From Stercorarius parasiticus (lineage: Eukaryota > Chordata > Aves > Charadriiformes > Stercorariidae): DNA of 64,000 bases. Below, piece by piece: positions 36,306 through 48,959 of the stretch. The notes under the pieces are model-generated. The model made no database searches. It saw only the letters and a list, made by a program, of their open reading frames with translations, and was not told the origin of the DNA. Both the position numbers and the translations under genes were made by a program. The stretch is taken from NCBI GenBank assembly GCA_013396915.1, contig VWZL01000879.1, positions 166,023 to 230,022 of the forward strand. The letters are read 5' to 3'. The stretch's first letter is position 1, and every line of letters begins with the position of its first letter.

Positions 36306-39300
36306 GTATTTTGGTGGTCTATTTTTTCTTTTTTTTTTTTTTTCTTCCTAACACAAATGGCTTTATGCAGACTGGTTTACCAGTAAGAGCCAGTTACGTC
36401 AGACATGTTTCATATGTCACATTATTGTCTGCTATTGGAAATGATCTGCTTCTGACTTCTTGGGTGAAATGAATAGCATTGTTGCAAAATGTAAACTGCC
36501 TTTGGCTTCATTGTAATAGGCTTGTATAATTGTGATCATAATGACACTTACAGTTTATTATTAATGGCCAGCAATTTGAACAAGGAATTCTGAGGCTTGT
36601 TAAATTGCAAAATTAAAATATGCTGTTCTTGGTTCTTCTAGATGTAAACAGTTTCTTTCACGCGTCTACCACGTCCTAAGGATGGCTTATTAATTATAGG
36701 GAGTTTAAAAGTCACAGTGTCTTATAATTCCTTCCTTCTTCAACATTTCACAGTATGGTAGTAATATAGAGACTATTGGTGGAGATCTTATAGTAAATTA
36801 ACAGTACAATTATTCCTTAATGTATGTGTTTTCAGGAGTTAAAAAGAACAAATAACAGTCTGTCAGCCTCATGCTTAAAATAGATGCGTGGTCCATATGA
36901 TTAACTGTTATGGCTCTCTCAGTTTTTATCGCTGTGCTTTGATTTTTATCACATTTTGTGAGTCAGGGTCCATTAGCTTCAATAAAAACTTGGATTAGAA
37001 ACATATACTGACCATGTCTGTGTTCTAGGAATTGGTATTAAAAATTCAGTATTTGGGATTCATGCCTCTAGGAAGGTGTAGTGGAATGCTGTGATACAGA
37101 CACAAAAAGGTGTCTTTTGGAAAGAAGCCATTTGTGGTCAGTAAGGATTCTTTTCAAGATTATTAACCTCTGTATCCTTAAATTATATTTATAGAGCTGC
37201 CTAAATTATTTCTGCAGTTTCAGTTGGAATATATTCCCCAACCAAAACAATTGTGTAACACAGCTGTTACCTTTTGCCCCATAGATGCCTACCTTTCAGT
37301 TATGGATGAAGTAATCTCTGGGTAACTTCTAAGGCAGTTGCAGTGGTTAAAATTATTCATGTGCATGTGTTTGAATATTAATTAGGTATTTAGGCTTATT
37401 AACATTATTATTACTGCATTTTGTCAAGGCACAGGACTGTCATCCATAAATTCTATTTGTTCGCTTACAATCTTGCCTAAGGCATATTAGCTTGACAACT
37501 GTTTTGTTGGAATTTGGAGTGTATTTCTTGAATTCACCTATTGTTGGTAAAATGTTTAATTCTGTAATGTAAATGCAATGGAAGGGTATAAATGCATGGT
37601 TTTCTGTTATAAATATTTAAATTTCGGTCTTTCTTGCAGGTTAATTGCAACTGAAGATATATAATAATACCTTGTTCTATTTCATTTTCTCTTGACAGTG
37701 CTCGTATATTTTATTCCTCTTTTATCAATCTGGGTTTCTGCATCAGAATGGCAAGTTCACGTTTGAAAAGTTTTTCACCAGAGACTTGCATCTTTTCTCA
37801 GAATACTTGTATCTTACCCAAAACTAGCATGTGAGCTAAGACAGCACAGTACGGTTCAAATCTTTCCAAAGCCCATGTTCGTCACTGAGGAACCATGTCA
37901 TGATGAAGTATTTTGAGGTTAGCATGAAACTTGAAAGCTGATTTTTCTGACAAATACCAGGTCCAGATTTGTACAGTGAATCTGCCTCATAGAAATCTGG
38001 GTCAGCTCATCTTGTCTGTGTTTTTGCTGGCATAAGAGACCAGGGACTGATTTGTATCATGTGAGATATGGAGTATATCATGCGAATTACAGTAGTATCG
38101 TTTCGCTTCTCCAAATATGTGTGCTTTGGTGGAGGGACTTGAGAGAACAATGACAGAAGTTTCCTGCTGAACCCAAGAGGAGATAAGTACTTAAGTAAGT
38201 GCCCAACAGCATAATAGAAAAGGAGGCACTTCAGTTTCCTAAAGCTCAAATTATCTTTTTAAGAGCAAATTCCAAATTCTGAACCACTGGAGTTTGTGTA
38301 GTAAATGTCACACTGACATTTTGTACTGCCCATAATGAGATGAACCTACAACTTAGAGCATTAGCTAAATCTAGCTGTCCTGGAAGTCTCTTTTTGTGGG
38401 ACTTTTTTAATGCAGGATAAGAAGTCAGTCTTACTTTTGGTACTCTACGTAGGCTGCCTGTCCTTTCACAGTTATACGGATAGTGGACAGCTGTGTTGGG
38501 TTTGCCATGGGAGTGGCCATGGATGATGTTTCTAGGAGGTGTAACATCTGTGGGACTGGAAGGCGTTTACCATGTTGCCTGAGGCAACAGTGAGGTGGTT
38601 GCATTACGTCAGTGTGTGCTGTGTGTGTCACTTTTCCATATCCCTGATCAAAACTTGGTAATTTAGCCAGAATCATTTTTAAGCTGCAGAAGTAATGACA
38701 TTTCTGCAGTGTGCGTTTTTAAGTTCCCTTCTAATGGAGAGTTGTTTTGTCCTTTGCTAGACCTTCTTATTTTAATGGTTGCAGAGGTTAATGGGATGTC
38801 TTGTGTTCAGAATTTAATGCTACCTTTATATGTCTGCAGAAAATAGCTCAGTGATACAACCCTTATACTTGTAAGCCTGAGGATCCCTGGAAGTATAGGT
38901 CTGTTGCAGCATATTAAGACTCTTCTTCACTCAGAGCCGCTAAAATTTTATCTTCTATGTTTGCATGCAAATAATCATGCATTGTTAGAGTAGCACAATT
39001 TCCAACTTTCCCCTCCCACAAACCTTGTTATGATGTCCTGTTAAGCTGAAAATTAGAACCTATGTCCCCCTCTTGGGCTCTGTTCTAGCAGTGCTTAGAG
39101 CTTCTTTCTCATACTGTCTGCTCTTTACTTGCAGTTGTTACTCAGTTCCTTTAAATCATGGCACTGAGAGGCCAGCAGTCCAGATACTGGAGATTCTACT
39201 TCATTTCTCCCATAAAGAAATCTGATTTGGCAGTTTTCTGTTCTTTGACTGGAACTTCTTAAGACACCTTAATTTTATGTATTTTGGCTTTCTGTAAAAT

Positions 39301-39459
39301 ACTTCATATGATGTAAATGAAGATGTATCATCTCAGAATTAAAAGTCACATGTTTAATTGCAAATGACTTGAGCTTACTGCATTTTGGTGTCATTCCATG
39401 ATGTCCTCACCCAAGAAACAGCACATGATTATTTGTAAGCTTGCCATATCTAGGAGGAA
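36306..39459. other. Unassigned, probably intronic DNA
   Basis: A T-rich run lies at 36329-36346. The rest is AT-rich with frequent stops in all frames. No classifiable repeat or gene was seen. Confidence 0.5.
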
Positions 39460-39790
39460 ATTTGATAAGGCTTTCAGAATCTGCGTTGCAAGGCCAGTAA
39501 TTGCCGTGATCCAATAAGGGAGCCCTCTGTGGTGGCATCACTCGAGAGAGTAAGCGTGGTGTGACTGCTGCTGGCTTCTCGGATCACGCTGTCTAATGAA
39601 AGATTAATGAGGCGGTGATGCTTTGTAACAAACATCTAATACTGCCACCAGGTCACAAGTTTGATTTGAACCAATCAATATAATTCATTCTCCTAAAGGT
39701 AGCTAATGATAGCACGCTTATGAGAAATGAAATGGTCTGCAATCTAAGACAGCCTGCTTGTTCTTACTGCGTCAGCTTTAAAGAAACAGT
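39460..39790. promoter_or_regulatory. Candidate conserved non-coding element
   Basis: This block has a more complex, less AT-monotonous composition than its flanks. It is packed with developmental-factor-like motifs: AATTGCC near 39503, TAATGAAAGATTAATGAG (39594-39611), AACCAATCAATATAATT (39669-39685) and GCTAATGATAGC, a near-palindrome around 39702-39713. It shows no open frame and no repeat similarity. Such texture is common in deeply conserved vertebrate enhancers, but conservation cannot be judged from one sequence. Confidence 0.25.
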
Positions 39791-41463
39791 ATTCATTTTA
39801 TAAAGTCATCTAAACCTTGGAAAGAAAGAAGAGTTTAAATTCTGAAGGAAAATGTTAAGAAAACTTTTTAAAAAAAAATCAAGAAAACTAAAGGAATCCT
39901 TATATTAAAAATAAATTAGAATTAAAACTCATTGAAACATAAAGGGGAGAAAGGGAAAAAAAAATTCTCATATTCTCAGAGTTAATAATATCTGTAAGAG
40001 AAAAGACAGTTTGATTTGACCTTGGGGTTTAAGGATCAGATGTACATTAATGTCTGTGTTCTTAATCCTAGGAGTGACTCACTTGCCTATGAAAGACAGG
40101 GGTCAAGTCCCCACCTATGTCATATTGACCCATCTGAGGAGAGAGGGACAGAAATTGGACCATTATTCTTCTCCTCTTGTACTAACAGAGGGCCAGATAA
40201 GTTTCTGATGTAACCTAGATGACTCTTTTTTTTTTAATTTTACCAGCTATATTAATTCCAGAAAGCAAGTATAGGATGCAGAGGAGAGGGTACGTATTCA
40301 GGTATTTCCCTCAGAGATAATCCTATGAGAGACTGAGCAATCCGAGAATTAGAGGGCAGAATGAGGAAACACAAAGGCAAGATTTTCTTCTGAACTTCTT
40401 GCTAAAACCTTTAAGCTAGATTTTTGCATTCTTGTTTCTGTTTGAGTAATATTGTGCTGTGAAAGTGTTGGCAGTGAGTTGGTGTAGCTACATATGGCAT
40501 AAGATACTGTAAAATATCAATAATGGAACTTGATTTTTGAGCTCTTTATTATGAGACTTCAGTTTTCCAAGCTGCAGAGTAGGAAATCCCTACTTTTCTC
40601 TTTAAAAAAAAAAAAAAAGTTCAAATTCTCTCATGAAAGATTCTGATTTTCATAACAAAATAGTATTGCTGTCCTCTAGGCATATGTAGGAGCATACTGA
40701 CCTGGCTTCAGTTACTTCTTAGGTACAAAACAATATTTTAAAAAATCATGACAATTTATTTCCTAAATGAAATTAGTATTTGCTTAATATTTATGATACT
40801 TTCCTGTGTGGTACTTTCTTTCTGTCTAGATAGGTAATACCATAAACTTCGTAAATGTTAGCATTATTTTCATTAACAATGTTATATTCCTAATACCTGG
40901 AACAAATTGAAATTGTCATCAAAAATATCAATTAATCATCAAAATATCAATACCAGATCTAGAAAAGACATTAGAAGCCAGGAGAATTTTCATGCTAACA
41001 TAATTTTCCAGGAGCCCAGGTGCACCAAAACACTCCCTTGCAGTGAGTAAGCAGTCTATTTGGTGAGTAAGCCACTTCTAAAGCACTGAATAGTAATTCT
41101 AATAGCAATTTCAGACTCATATTTCACTACTTTTACACAGTTGTATGAAAGATTTATAGTCATTAGATGACATTTCTTAATGTTTAGCTTTCTAGTTTTC
41201 ATTGTACAGTAGGGGTGAAAACAAATTAATCACCCCTAGCTGCAATTTGAGGATCTTTGCTTCAGTCACTGAAGCAGTATCTTTTTTATTTGATTTCTTC
41301 CCCTCTGTATCGATTGCTGTCATGTTTCTTGGATTAACTTGGATTTCTCATCTTTTCTATTTCCGTTTCCTTTACTCTCTTCCAGTAAGTGCTTTAAAGT
41401 TTTAAATGTTTAAATAGAACCTCTTTCCCATAAAGCTTGGGATTTGCCAGGATCCCTTCTTAG
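39791..41463. other. Unassigned AT-rich DNA
   Basis: Poly(A) runs lie at about 39869-39878 and 40602-40618. A partial duplication of the unit ATCATCAAAATATCAAT lies at about 40917-40951. No gene recognised. Confidence 0.5.
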
Positions 41464-41638
41464 AAGAGGAGCATGGTCTAATGGTCACCACACACCTGGG
41501 AGATGGATGTTGCTCTGTTCTTATCCTAGTTGATACACATTTATGGCCTTAGGCAGGTCTCTAAACTATCTATCGACAGAGCCACGAGGATTAATTGAAT
41601 GGGCAAAGTGCTGTGTAATGCTTAACATTATGCCTGAC
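41464..41638 (+). mobile_element. MIR-like ancient SINE, sense
   Basis: The order of motifs follows MIR as I know it: AGCATGGTCTAATGGTCA (tRNA-derived head, compare AGCATAGTGGTTA) and CACACCTGGGAG. Next is GATACACATTTATGGCCTTA, then GGCAGGTCTCTAAACTATCT (compare CTTGGGCAAGTCACTTAACCT). The tail region is GAGGATTAATTGAATGGGCA, then AAGTGCTGTGTAATGC (compare GAGGATTAAATGAG and AAGCGCTTAGAA). It is strongly diverged, consistent with an insertion older than the bird radiation. Confidence 0.65.
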
Positions 41639-42299
41639 TTTAAGAATACCGTACGTTTCCTGCCAGCCTTGGAAAGAAAGTCTGTGATGATAGTGGGGAA
41701 AATTGTGTTTTTTCAGTGATCTTGCCTAAAAGATGACAATAAGATTCCTGATTCCAGCAATACAAATTTATAATTGCACAGACTTTCTTTTCATGATGAA
41801 ATCACTGTCATTTCTGTTTCTCCTTGGTAACTGGTATTTCCACTAATATTTCCTGTAACTCTTAGAGAATAACAGAAGTTTATCTATATTCCTGAGGATC
41901 CATGTTCAAATAAATTTCAGAGTTTTTGCTATCCATAGTCCTGGAACAGAAGATGGAAAGAAGAGCTATCCAGAAGAAAAATACGTTAAACTGTCTAGAG
42001 AAACAAAGCAGTACATAATGCTGGTCATTTTAAATTGTAATTATTTACACATGAAGACTATTGTAAAGGAAATATTCAAAGTAGTGAATTTTATCAGCTT
42101 TTTAATAGTTTGATCAGACTTCTCTTTCGTAACAGACATTTTATCCACACCTTTAGCATTTATCTTATTTTTATTATTGTGTTGCCTGGGAGCTCAAGTC
42201 AGACTTTTCTGTAATTCCTTTATTTTAATTTAAGTTTTCTTGAATATGAGTGACAAGACCTTACAAGTAATATGTTTCACTCCGATTAGCACTTTGTAT
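41639..42299. other. Unassigned DNA between SINE and CR1 fragments
   Basis: AT-rich. The last 100-150 bases may already belong to the ancient CR1 fragment that follows, but the similarity is too weak to place the boundary. Confidence 0.4.
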
Positions 42300-42800
42300 C
42301 CTGTCATTAATACTTCTCCATCTTTCCTGACAAGATCTCACCCAGAATATCTTAGTGTTATCTGTGCCATATCACAGTGATTGCTCATAGTCATCCTCTG
42401 ATGGACTAATACACCCTCTTCTTTCTCCTCATTTGTTATTTCCAACTTGTCATAGGCATTTTTACTACTATGTGTATGACCCTGCACTTTGTTTTAACTA
42501 ATTTCATTCTGTTTCTGTTATTGCAGAGTTACCCATTCTCCTTTGGTGTGGAACACAGTCTTTCTTTGTACTAACAGCTTATCACAGACCTAATTTCTGT
42601 GCCAAGGTCACAAGGAAGAACATTAAGTATGTCCCGAGACAGATACTTGAGGAATTACCCTAACAGTTTCTCTCCAGCCTGATACTTCCAATTGTTTTCT
42701 CTTTAGCCAGTGCTATAGAAATACGAGGACAATTTTCCTGTTAAGTTTATACATGAATCTTAGATTGTATAAATCATACTGAGGTGTGAAAATGGATCTC
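42300..42800 (-). mobile_element. Ancient CR1-type LINE fragment, antisense
   Basis: On the plus strand the segment reads as the reverse complement of the C-terminal reverse-transcriptase and 3' region of old amniote CR1 elements. Recognisable anchors in order are GATTGCTCATAGTCATCCTC, TTTCATTCTGTTTCTGTTAT, TCTGTGCCAAGGTCACAAGG, CCGAGACAGATACTTGAGGA, TTACCCTAACAGTTTCTCTCC, and CTTTAGCCAGT. These follow the arrangement seen in crocodile and turtle CR1 copies. It is much more diverged than the neighbouring CR1. The boundaries are approximate. Confidence 0.6.
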
Positions 42801-42929
42801 CTAAAAGTGATCAGAGAAGCCTCTAAGAGGTTCCAGACATTCTTCAGGTATTTGCAAAGCAGGTCCACTCAGGCCACTGTGCCAGCACTAAAATTTCCAA
42901 ACCGAGCATCACATTTAAGAAGGCATCCC

Positions 42930-43785
42930 TGAAATTGTTACTTGCTCTGACTCTGCGCCCAGGGCTGTTCTTTTGTGTCTCATCCTTCTGCCATGTGGTG
43001 CCGAGAAGAGCCTGTCTTCACCTTCTTGGTAACCTCCTCACAGTTATTGAAAAAACTGCCATTAGGTCCTCCCAAAGCCACCCTTTCTCCAGGCTGAACA
43101 AGTCCACTTCTCTCAGGATCTCCTCACCCAGCCTCTGCTGTAGCCCCCTGACTGTCTTGGTGGCCCTTCAGTGAACTCACTGTGGTTTATCAACGTCTTT
43201 CTCATACTGGGAGGCCCAAACTGGGTGCGGTATTCTGGATGCAGTATTCTCAATACAGTCGAAAGCATGCTGAGTGAAGGGGGTTAATCAGTTCTAATGA
43301 TCTACTGGCTATGTGCCTGGTGGTACGGCCCAGGATGTTGTTGTCCTCCTTTGCTGCCAGGGCACACTCCTGGCTCGTGTTGTTGCTGCCAATGTCCTCA
43401 GCTGCCCAGCCAGTTGGTCTCCAGACTCTACTTCTGCGTGGGGTTTTTCCTTCCCAAGTGCAAGACTTTCATTTGTCCTTGTTGAATTTCGTAATTTCGT
43501 ATCGGCCCAACCCTCCAGCCTATCTAGGTCCCTTTGACTGGTGGTCCTGCTCTCGAGCATGGTCAGCTGGTCTGCCCAGTTTGGTGTCACATGGAAACTT
43601 GGTGAGAGCACACTTCATCGCCTCCTCCTGGTCATTGATAGATGTGAAACAGAACAGGTCCCAGTATAGACCTGTGCAGTACTCCACTGTTTACAAGCCT
43701 CCAGACTGAGGACAACACATTAACCACTAGCTTCTGAAACCAGCTATCCAGACAGTTTTTTACCCATTACATCAATTTATCAATG
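42930..43785 (-). mobile_element. CR1 LINE fragment, antisense
   Basis: The plus strand carries the reverse complement of the CR1 reverse-transcriptase C-terminus and 3' region. Anchors are AGGCTGAACAAGTCCACTTC, GGTGGCCCTTCAGTGAACTC, CATACTGGGAGGCCCAAACT, GGGTGCGGTATTCTGGATGC, CAGGGCACACTCCTGGCTCG, CCCAAGTGCAAGACTTTCAT, CCTTGTTGAATTTCGTAATT and CAGTTTGGTGTCACATGGAA. The extreme 3' end with the terminal octamer is missing on the left, so the copy is truncated or interrupted at both ends. Short plus-strand open frames inside it (43297-43709) are antisense artefacts; remnants of the true frame lie on the minus strand. Confidence 0.85.
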
Positions 43786-46700
43786 TCACTTTTTTTTAAT
43801 AATTCAGTTACTACATTAAGTAACATTTTATCATAGAAATGCATTTAAACCATGTTAGCGAGGGACCAGGGTAGTATGGAGAAAAGAAAGCTGTGGATAA
43901 TACTACTGCTTTTAAATCTAAACTTCTAAACCTAAATTGATTTCATTTATTATTAGATGATCCTGAGCTAAGAAGTTTCTGAAACTGGCTGTTCAGTGGA
44001 ATGCGCTGTAGAGGCACCCAGGCTGGTGTATTATAATAATTTATAATGATATCATGAATCTAGTGAGGTTCATTAACTCAGACAAAGAGATGTGTGAACC
44101 ATGTTACTTCTGAACTCAGGCTTGCCTGAGAATTGTTATAGTCATATTTGTGTGCTGTTGCTTAGGTATGGTAGACTTAAGCTAGCAGGCACATTACTAT
44201 TTTAAGTATCTCTGCACCTGTGTCCTGATTTATCTGCAAAGTCAATAGCCCACCCAGAAATTCGACTGAGTTATTGGCTATGGGCTGACAATGGGGTTTC
44301 TTAGGAACCAGGTAGCTGAGTCTGAGTCTTCAGTTCATATTTTCCAAGGCAACCTCCTGCTTGTATTTTGCACATGATTTGGCAAATATAAATTGAGTCA
44401 TTTTCTAAGCTTGTTATCTGATGTCATTCACAAAATAAGCAGATGTTGAAATGACTCCATTTACCTTTACAGTTATTTGCAATTGTAGAAGAAATGGTGA
44501 GGCAAGAACCCTTTTAAAACTAGGCCCTGAACATTTTGGTCTTGCTTTTGCTTTGGTTGAAACTTCTGAAAAACTTGCCACTAATGTCAATGGGAAGGAG
44601 GTGGGGCGTGTTTGTAGAATAAAGTCGTTATGTGGGCTGGTAGGGGTGCAATGTGTGTGAATAAAACTGGTTGATCTCACTAAATGTTAAGAGGTTTGCC
44701 TGAAATCACTTTCAATATCCTTTATTGTTCTCTATACAGTAAAGTATGTAATTAGGGAACATGTTATCCAGCAAACTCAGTTTTAAAAATTAATTTTTAA
44801 AACATAAAAGAGGCAGTGACTGAAGTCCTGCCAGGCTCTATCGAATACTCACATGTATTATATTGTAAACATAATATGATTATACTGTATGTTGTCATAA
44901 TAATTGGCAATGGTATTGGAGTCAGTCATTAAGTGCTCTGTTCATGTGGTAATAGATGACAAGGGCTACAACGTTTGTTGGCAGCAAACTTGTTTTCCTT
45001 TCTGTTTTTCTTAGTAAATTGGTTTCAAAATAGTTTTGTGGATTTTTTTTTTTAAACCAACTGTCTTAGGATCCAGATGACTTTACCTCTTTTTAATGAG
45101 ATTTGGGACATTCTCCTTAAAAGTGGTGTTCGCTCAGGGCTGCCACAAAGGCTGCATTCTTCACTTTTCTTAAAGCATGGCACTGTGACAACAGAGATAG
45201 GAAAGACTTAGTAGTGATCAACAGGGTGGATTAAGTCGGATCCATTATGATCCAGGGCTGAAAGGTAGCATGAGTCAGGAGAGAACGTAAAAACTGAGTC
45301 TGGAGGCCAGCAAATAATTTTAGATTCCTGGATAGGAACAGCTTATCCGTTAGTTTCCGTAGGCTCGATGCTGTAATCCTAACTCATGCAAGCCATGTCA
45401 CTGTGTTCCGGAGGGCTGCCATGTGATGGGAGCTATTTGTTGTGAGTAAGCGTGGCAAAGCTGCTCCCTTTATTTGCAAAGGTCCTGAAGGCGCAGACAG
45501 GATAGATAACAATCAGGAAAGGGGCATTTTTCCTGCTGAAACCTTAAGACATTTGTTACTGGCTTAGTTGCTGGAGTTTTACAGGACAAGACCGTGTTAA
45601 AAATTATTTCTTTTAAGATCCAGACCATAAGTATGACAGAGCTCTGTAGGATCCTGAAAGACAATTTGTGGTGGCTTGAGGCATTTGCAATAGGCACGCA
45701 TTTCAGTTATGATGGAGTGAATTTCACCTAATACAAGTTTAACAGCTGAAAAAAGGTTGCCTATACCAGCTTTCCATCTTCCATCAAATTCAGACTGTAA
45801 GCCTCGACTACTTAGCCTCAGATACCTGCGAAATCAGCACCAACACACACCCTATGCATCACCATTCTTTTACCTTTACGTATATCCTGCACTTTTTGCC
45901 AGTTTGAGTCAGCTCTCGCTGACTTCAGTTGCACATGATACAGCCATATGCTTCCACCCTTCCCAGGCTTCCATGCCTTTTCTTGTGCTGTTTATGTGCC
46001 TGTCCTGCCTGTCCTTGTGTCAATCATTTTCCATCCCATTTCATGTTGTGTACAACTCTCCATCTCAAAGTCCACTTGTGTCTGTCTTCATTCTCAGTGT
46101 AATTCTTTAGTGCCTGATTCTTTTCCGGTAGTCTCCTTTGGATTACTGGCTGCAGAATATGCCACCTGCATGTATCTCCAGTTCTGCCAGCAGAACAGGA
46201 GTTGCAGTATAATCAGTTCTACAGGAATGTCTTGTTCCTGCAAAGCAGCCATAATTTTATTCTGTTTTGCACTGATGTATACGCTTCGGCTTGCTTTGAC
46301 CACATGGGTATTCGGAATCTGCCCAGGTAGTTACATAGAAGGGATGGTATTCAGCTGCCATGAGTTGTCTCTACCTGTAGTCAGCATTTAGAAACGCTGT
46401 ATATTTGCAAGTGAAGAACAGCACATTTAGTTAAATTTTCAGAGGGAAATGGAAATTGACAGAGGACTTGCCCAAAGTGATATTTATCATGGCCTCTATC
46501 ACTCTTTTTCCTCTTGAAAATACTGGCAGATGTGTGACCTCTTATGTGGTGTGGTGCAGTATGGGGTAAATCAGCCCGATTCTGAGTCACAGGGAAAAGG
46601 GACTCCATTTGAACCACTAATACAATATTTCAGTTCTTTAGGGATCTTCTGTCCAGGGATGTCCTTCTATAACTGTGTTTAGTTTGTGAACGTCTTTTAA

Positions 46701-48959
46701 AAATCACCACTCAAAATAGTTTAGTAATTTAAGAATGTTGCAAAACAAATTAAATAGTTGTTAAATACAATATCTCAGCAATTTCCAGTTAGAAAGCACA
46801 AAAATTAACATTCTAATGTTTTTTTCAACATTGTAATGTTTTTATTTACCTGCTGGGGTATCGTCTGGTTTCTGATGAATTTGCTGTGGTTTTTCCTTAC
46901 TAAGATGTAGTGAGATGTGCGTGTGTATATTCTAATGCACAGTGTATTCTCAACTCAGGTATAATTATTGCAAACTACAGATGTTTCAAGTGCTTTTCTC
47001 CTCAATATTCTGATTGCTAATTACATGGCTAATCAGCGTTTTAAAACAAAATTTGCACATAAGGGGTCTAATTGTCCAATGGGGACATGCTAACAGGTTC
47101 TCTCCCTGCACAAGTGCTCTGCACAGTAAGACATGCATTAGCTGCCTGGGATCAAAACAGAATCAGGAGAGTTTTTGTAGCATACAAAGTAGCTGAAAAT
47201 TGTTTTTCAAAACCACTGGAAATTTTTCTTGGTGTACTTTACACCCTGTGTGGGGAAATCTGTTCATGCAACAGTGCCCAGTACTGTAATTTGGACTGAT
47301 TTAGCTTGTACTTTAACCATTTAAAAAAAAAAAAAAAAAGAAAAATCCTGATGTCTCCACAGTCTTTTGTGACTTTTGTGCACTCTGCTACTTTAGCAGT
47401 CAAGCTCTTTAGACCATGAAAAATCTTGAAGGCATGGCTGTGCTTAGCCACACCTCTTTCCCTGAAGGGAACGGCAAAATCTGATCAAAAGGTTTCCTGC
47501 ACCAGTAACCAGAGCCAGTAACTAGAAGTTGGGCCTGTTTATATCCTCTAGACTGGAAAATTCAGAAAAGGGCAGGTTTGACATTCCTGATATTTTAAGG
47601 TAGTATGCTTGAAGGCACACAACAACCTAGTCTTAGGAAAATACCCTCTCCAAATGTTTACAGCTTTTTTGGTACCTTGTACCAAAGAAGGGAAGGAGCA
47701 CATGGATACAGCTTTTCCTTGATGAGTCATCTTACTCCTTACAATTCTCCCTTTGATAAAATTATTTGCAGACAGTATTAAAGCTGTTTTCTTCAAAGTG
47801 ACACCGTTTATTAGAAAACTGAAAGACCGTGAGTTAGCTTCTGCTTCTTGCACATTGATAGATTTACATCTACCTTGCTTTGAAGGCAACTGAAGGCGTA
47901 GATGCAGAGTTTGTAAGCATGAGGGCTGCACCATTCTGGAGTCACACTAAATTCTTTGTGCTTCATAGTACCCTACCGGTTCAGCAAGGACTGTGGAAAA
48001 TGTTGTCTGTCACCCTTTAAACAGTACAGTATTTGCATTTCTCTTAATCATCTGTCACAGAGCAAAGTTCAGGAGGTTGAGGAAGTATTGTTTAAGTGCA
48101 ATTGATCTAAAAATATATCAAAAGGAAAACTACTGTATATGAACAAATCATGGAGAGGCTTTATATAGGCTTGTTGATGTCTGTAAATACATAAAACAAG
48201 GAAGCAGCAGCTTATGACATGGTTATTTCTGGAAAAGCGGAAGGTCTGACTATTCATTATTACACCATACGCAGAGACAAGCAGTTGCTCCTGAAGAAAT
48301 TGTGAGTGGAATTAAGAACCCCAAAATTAGAAAATTAGAACTATTTCCATAGTGTTGTGAGCTCTTTGCTCCAGATCTTGCCTCTGCAAGTCAATGACAA
48401 ATCACATATTAATGTCAGTGGGATCCAGCTTAGGATTTTTGCTTCCCTTTACCCCCACCTTTTCTTATCCTTTCCAGGAAATACCCATTCTGACGATAAG
48501 CCTGAGGATCTGACAGTCTTTAGTGATTTCTGGCAGATCTCAACATAAAGTATTGCAAAATTAGTGGTGTCAGCTCACTTCTTCAGAAGAGAGAGTAAAA
48601 CACATTTGCTGTATCCACAGGGGATGGAAGCTAGAAGGAACTACTAAGTCAGTTAATTTGTCATTATTACCCAGTTACCTCTATGCAGAATATTTTGTGT
48701 TCAACTGTAGTAGTAAGCATGCAAATACATGCTGAGCTACAACACTCAAACAGGTATCCAGACTTGAAGACCTCAAGAACTAAAGATACCATTGAGAATT
48801 CCCATGGTAATTTGAGTTATAACTAACTTGTTTAATATGCCTGGTTTCCTACCTGAACTTTGTATTTATGCTAAAGAACCCTGTAGGAGACAGTATTTTC
48901 TGTGATATATTAAATCAAGCTAGTTAATAATGTTAACAAGTGAACTTTAAGTCTTTCCT
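43786..48959. other. Unassigned DNA
   Basis: No gene assigned. A pyrimidine-rich block at 45750-46100 underlies two overlapping plus-strand frames, the longer being 147 codons at 45948-46391 and rich in Cys, Ser and Leu; I consider it composition-driven. A minus-strand frame at 46094-46303 overlaps it. A 17-base poly(A) lies at 47322-47338. A stretch near 44575-44600 (CTAATGTCAATGGGAAGG) weakly recalls the palindromic DNA element found at 4.45 kb. Confidence 0.45.
47322..47338 (+). repeat. Poly(A) run
   Basis: Seventeen A followed by GAAAAA. It could be simple sequence or the tail of a retroposed copy, but nothing recognisable precedes it. Confidence 0.8.

Noticed and set aside
43297..43709. 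Plus-strand frames of 62-132 codons
   Set aside because: They are antisense readings of a CR1 LINE fragment.
45757..46391. Overlapping plus-strand frames of 117 and 147 codons
   Set aside because: Composition-driven (Cys, Ser, Leu, Phe) in a pyrimidine-rich block; no signal peptide pattern, domain or splice support. A minus-strand frame overlaps it.
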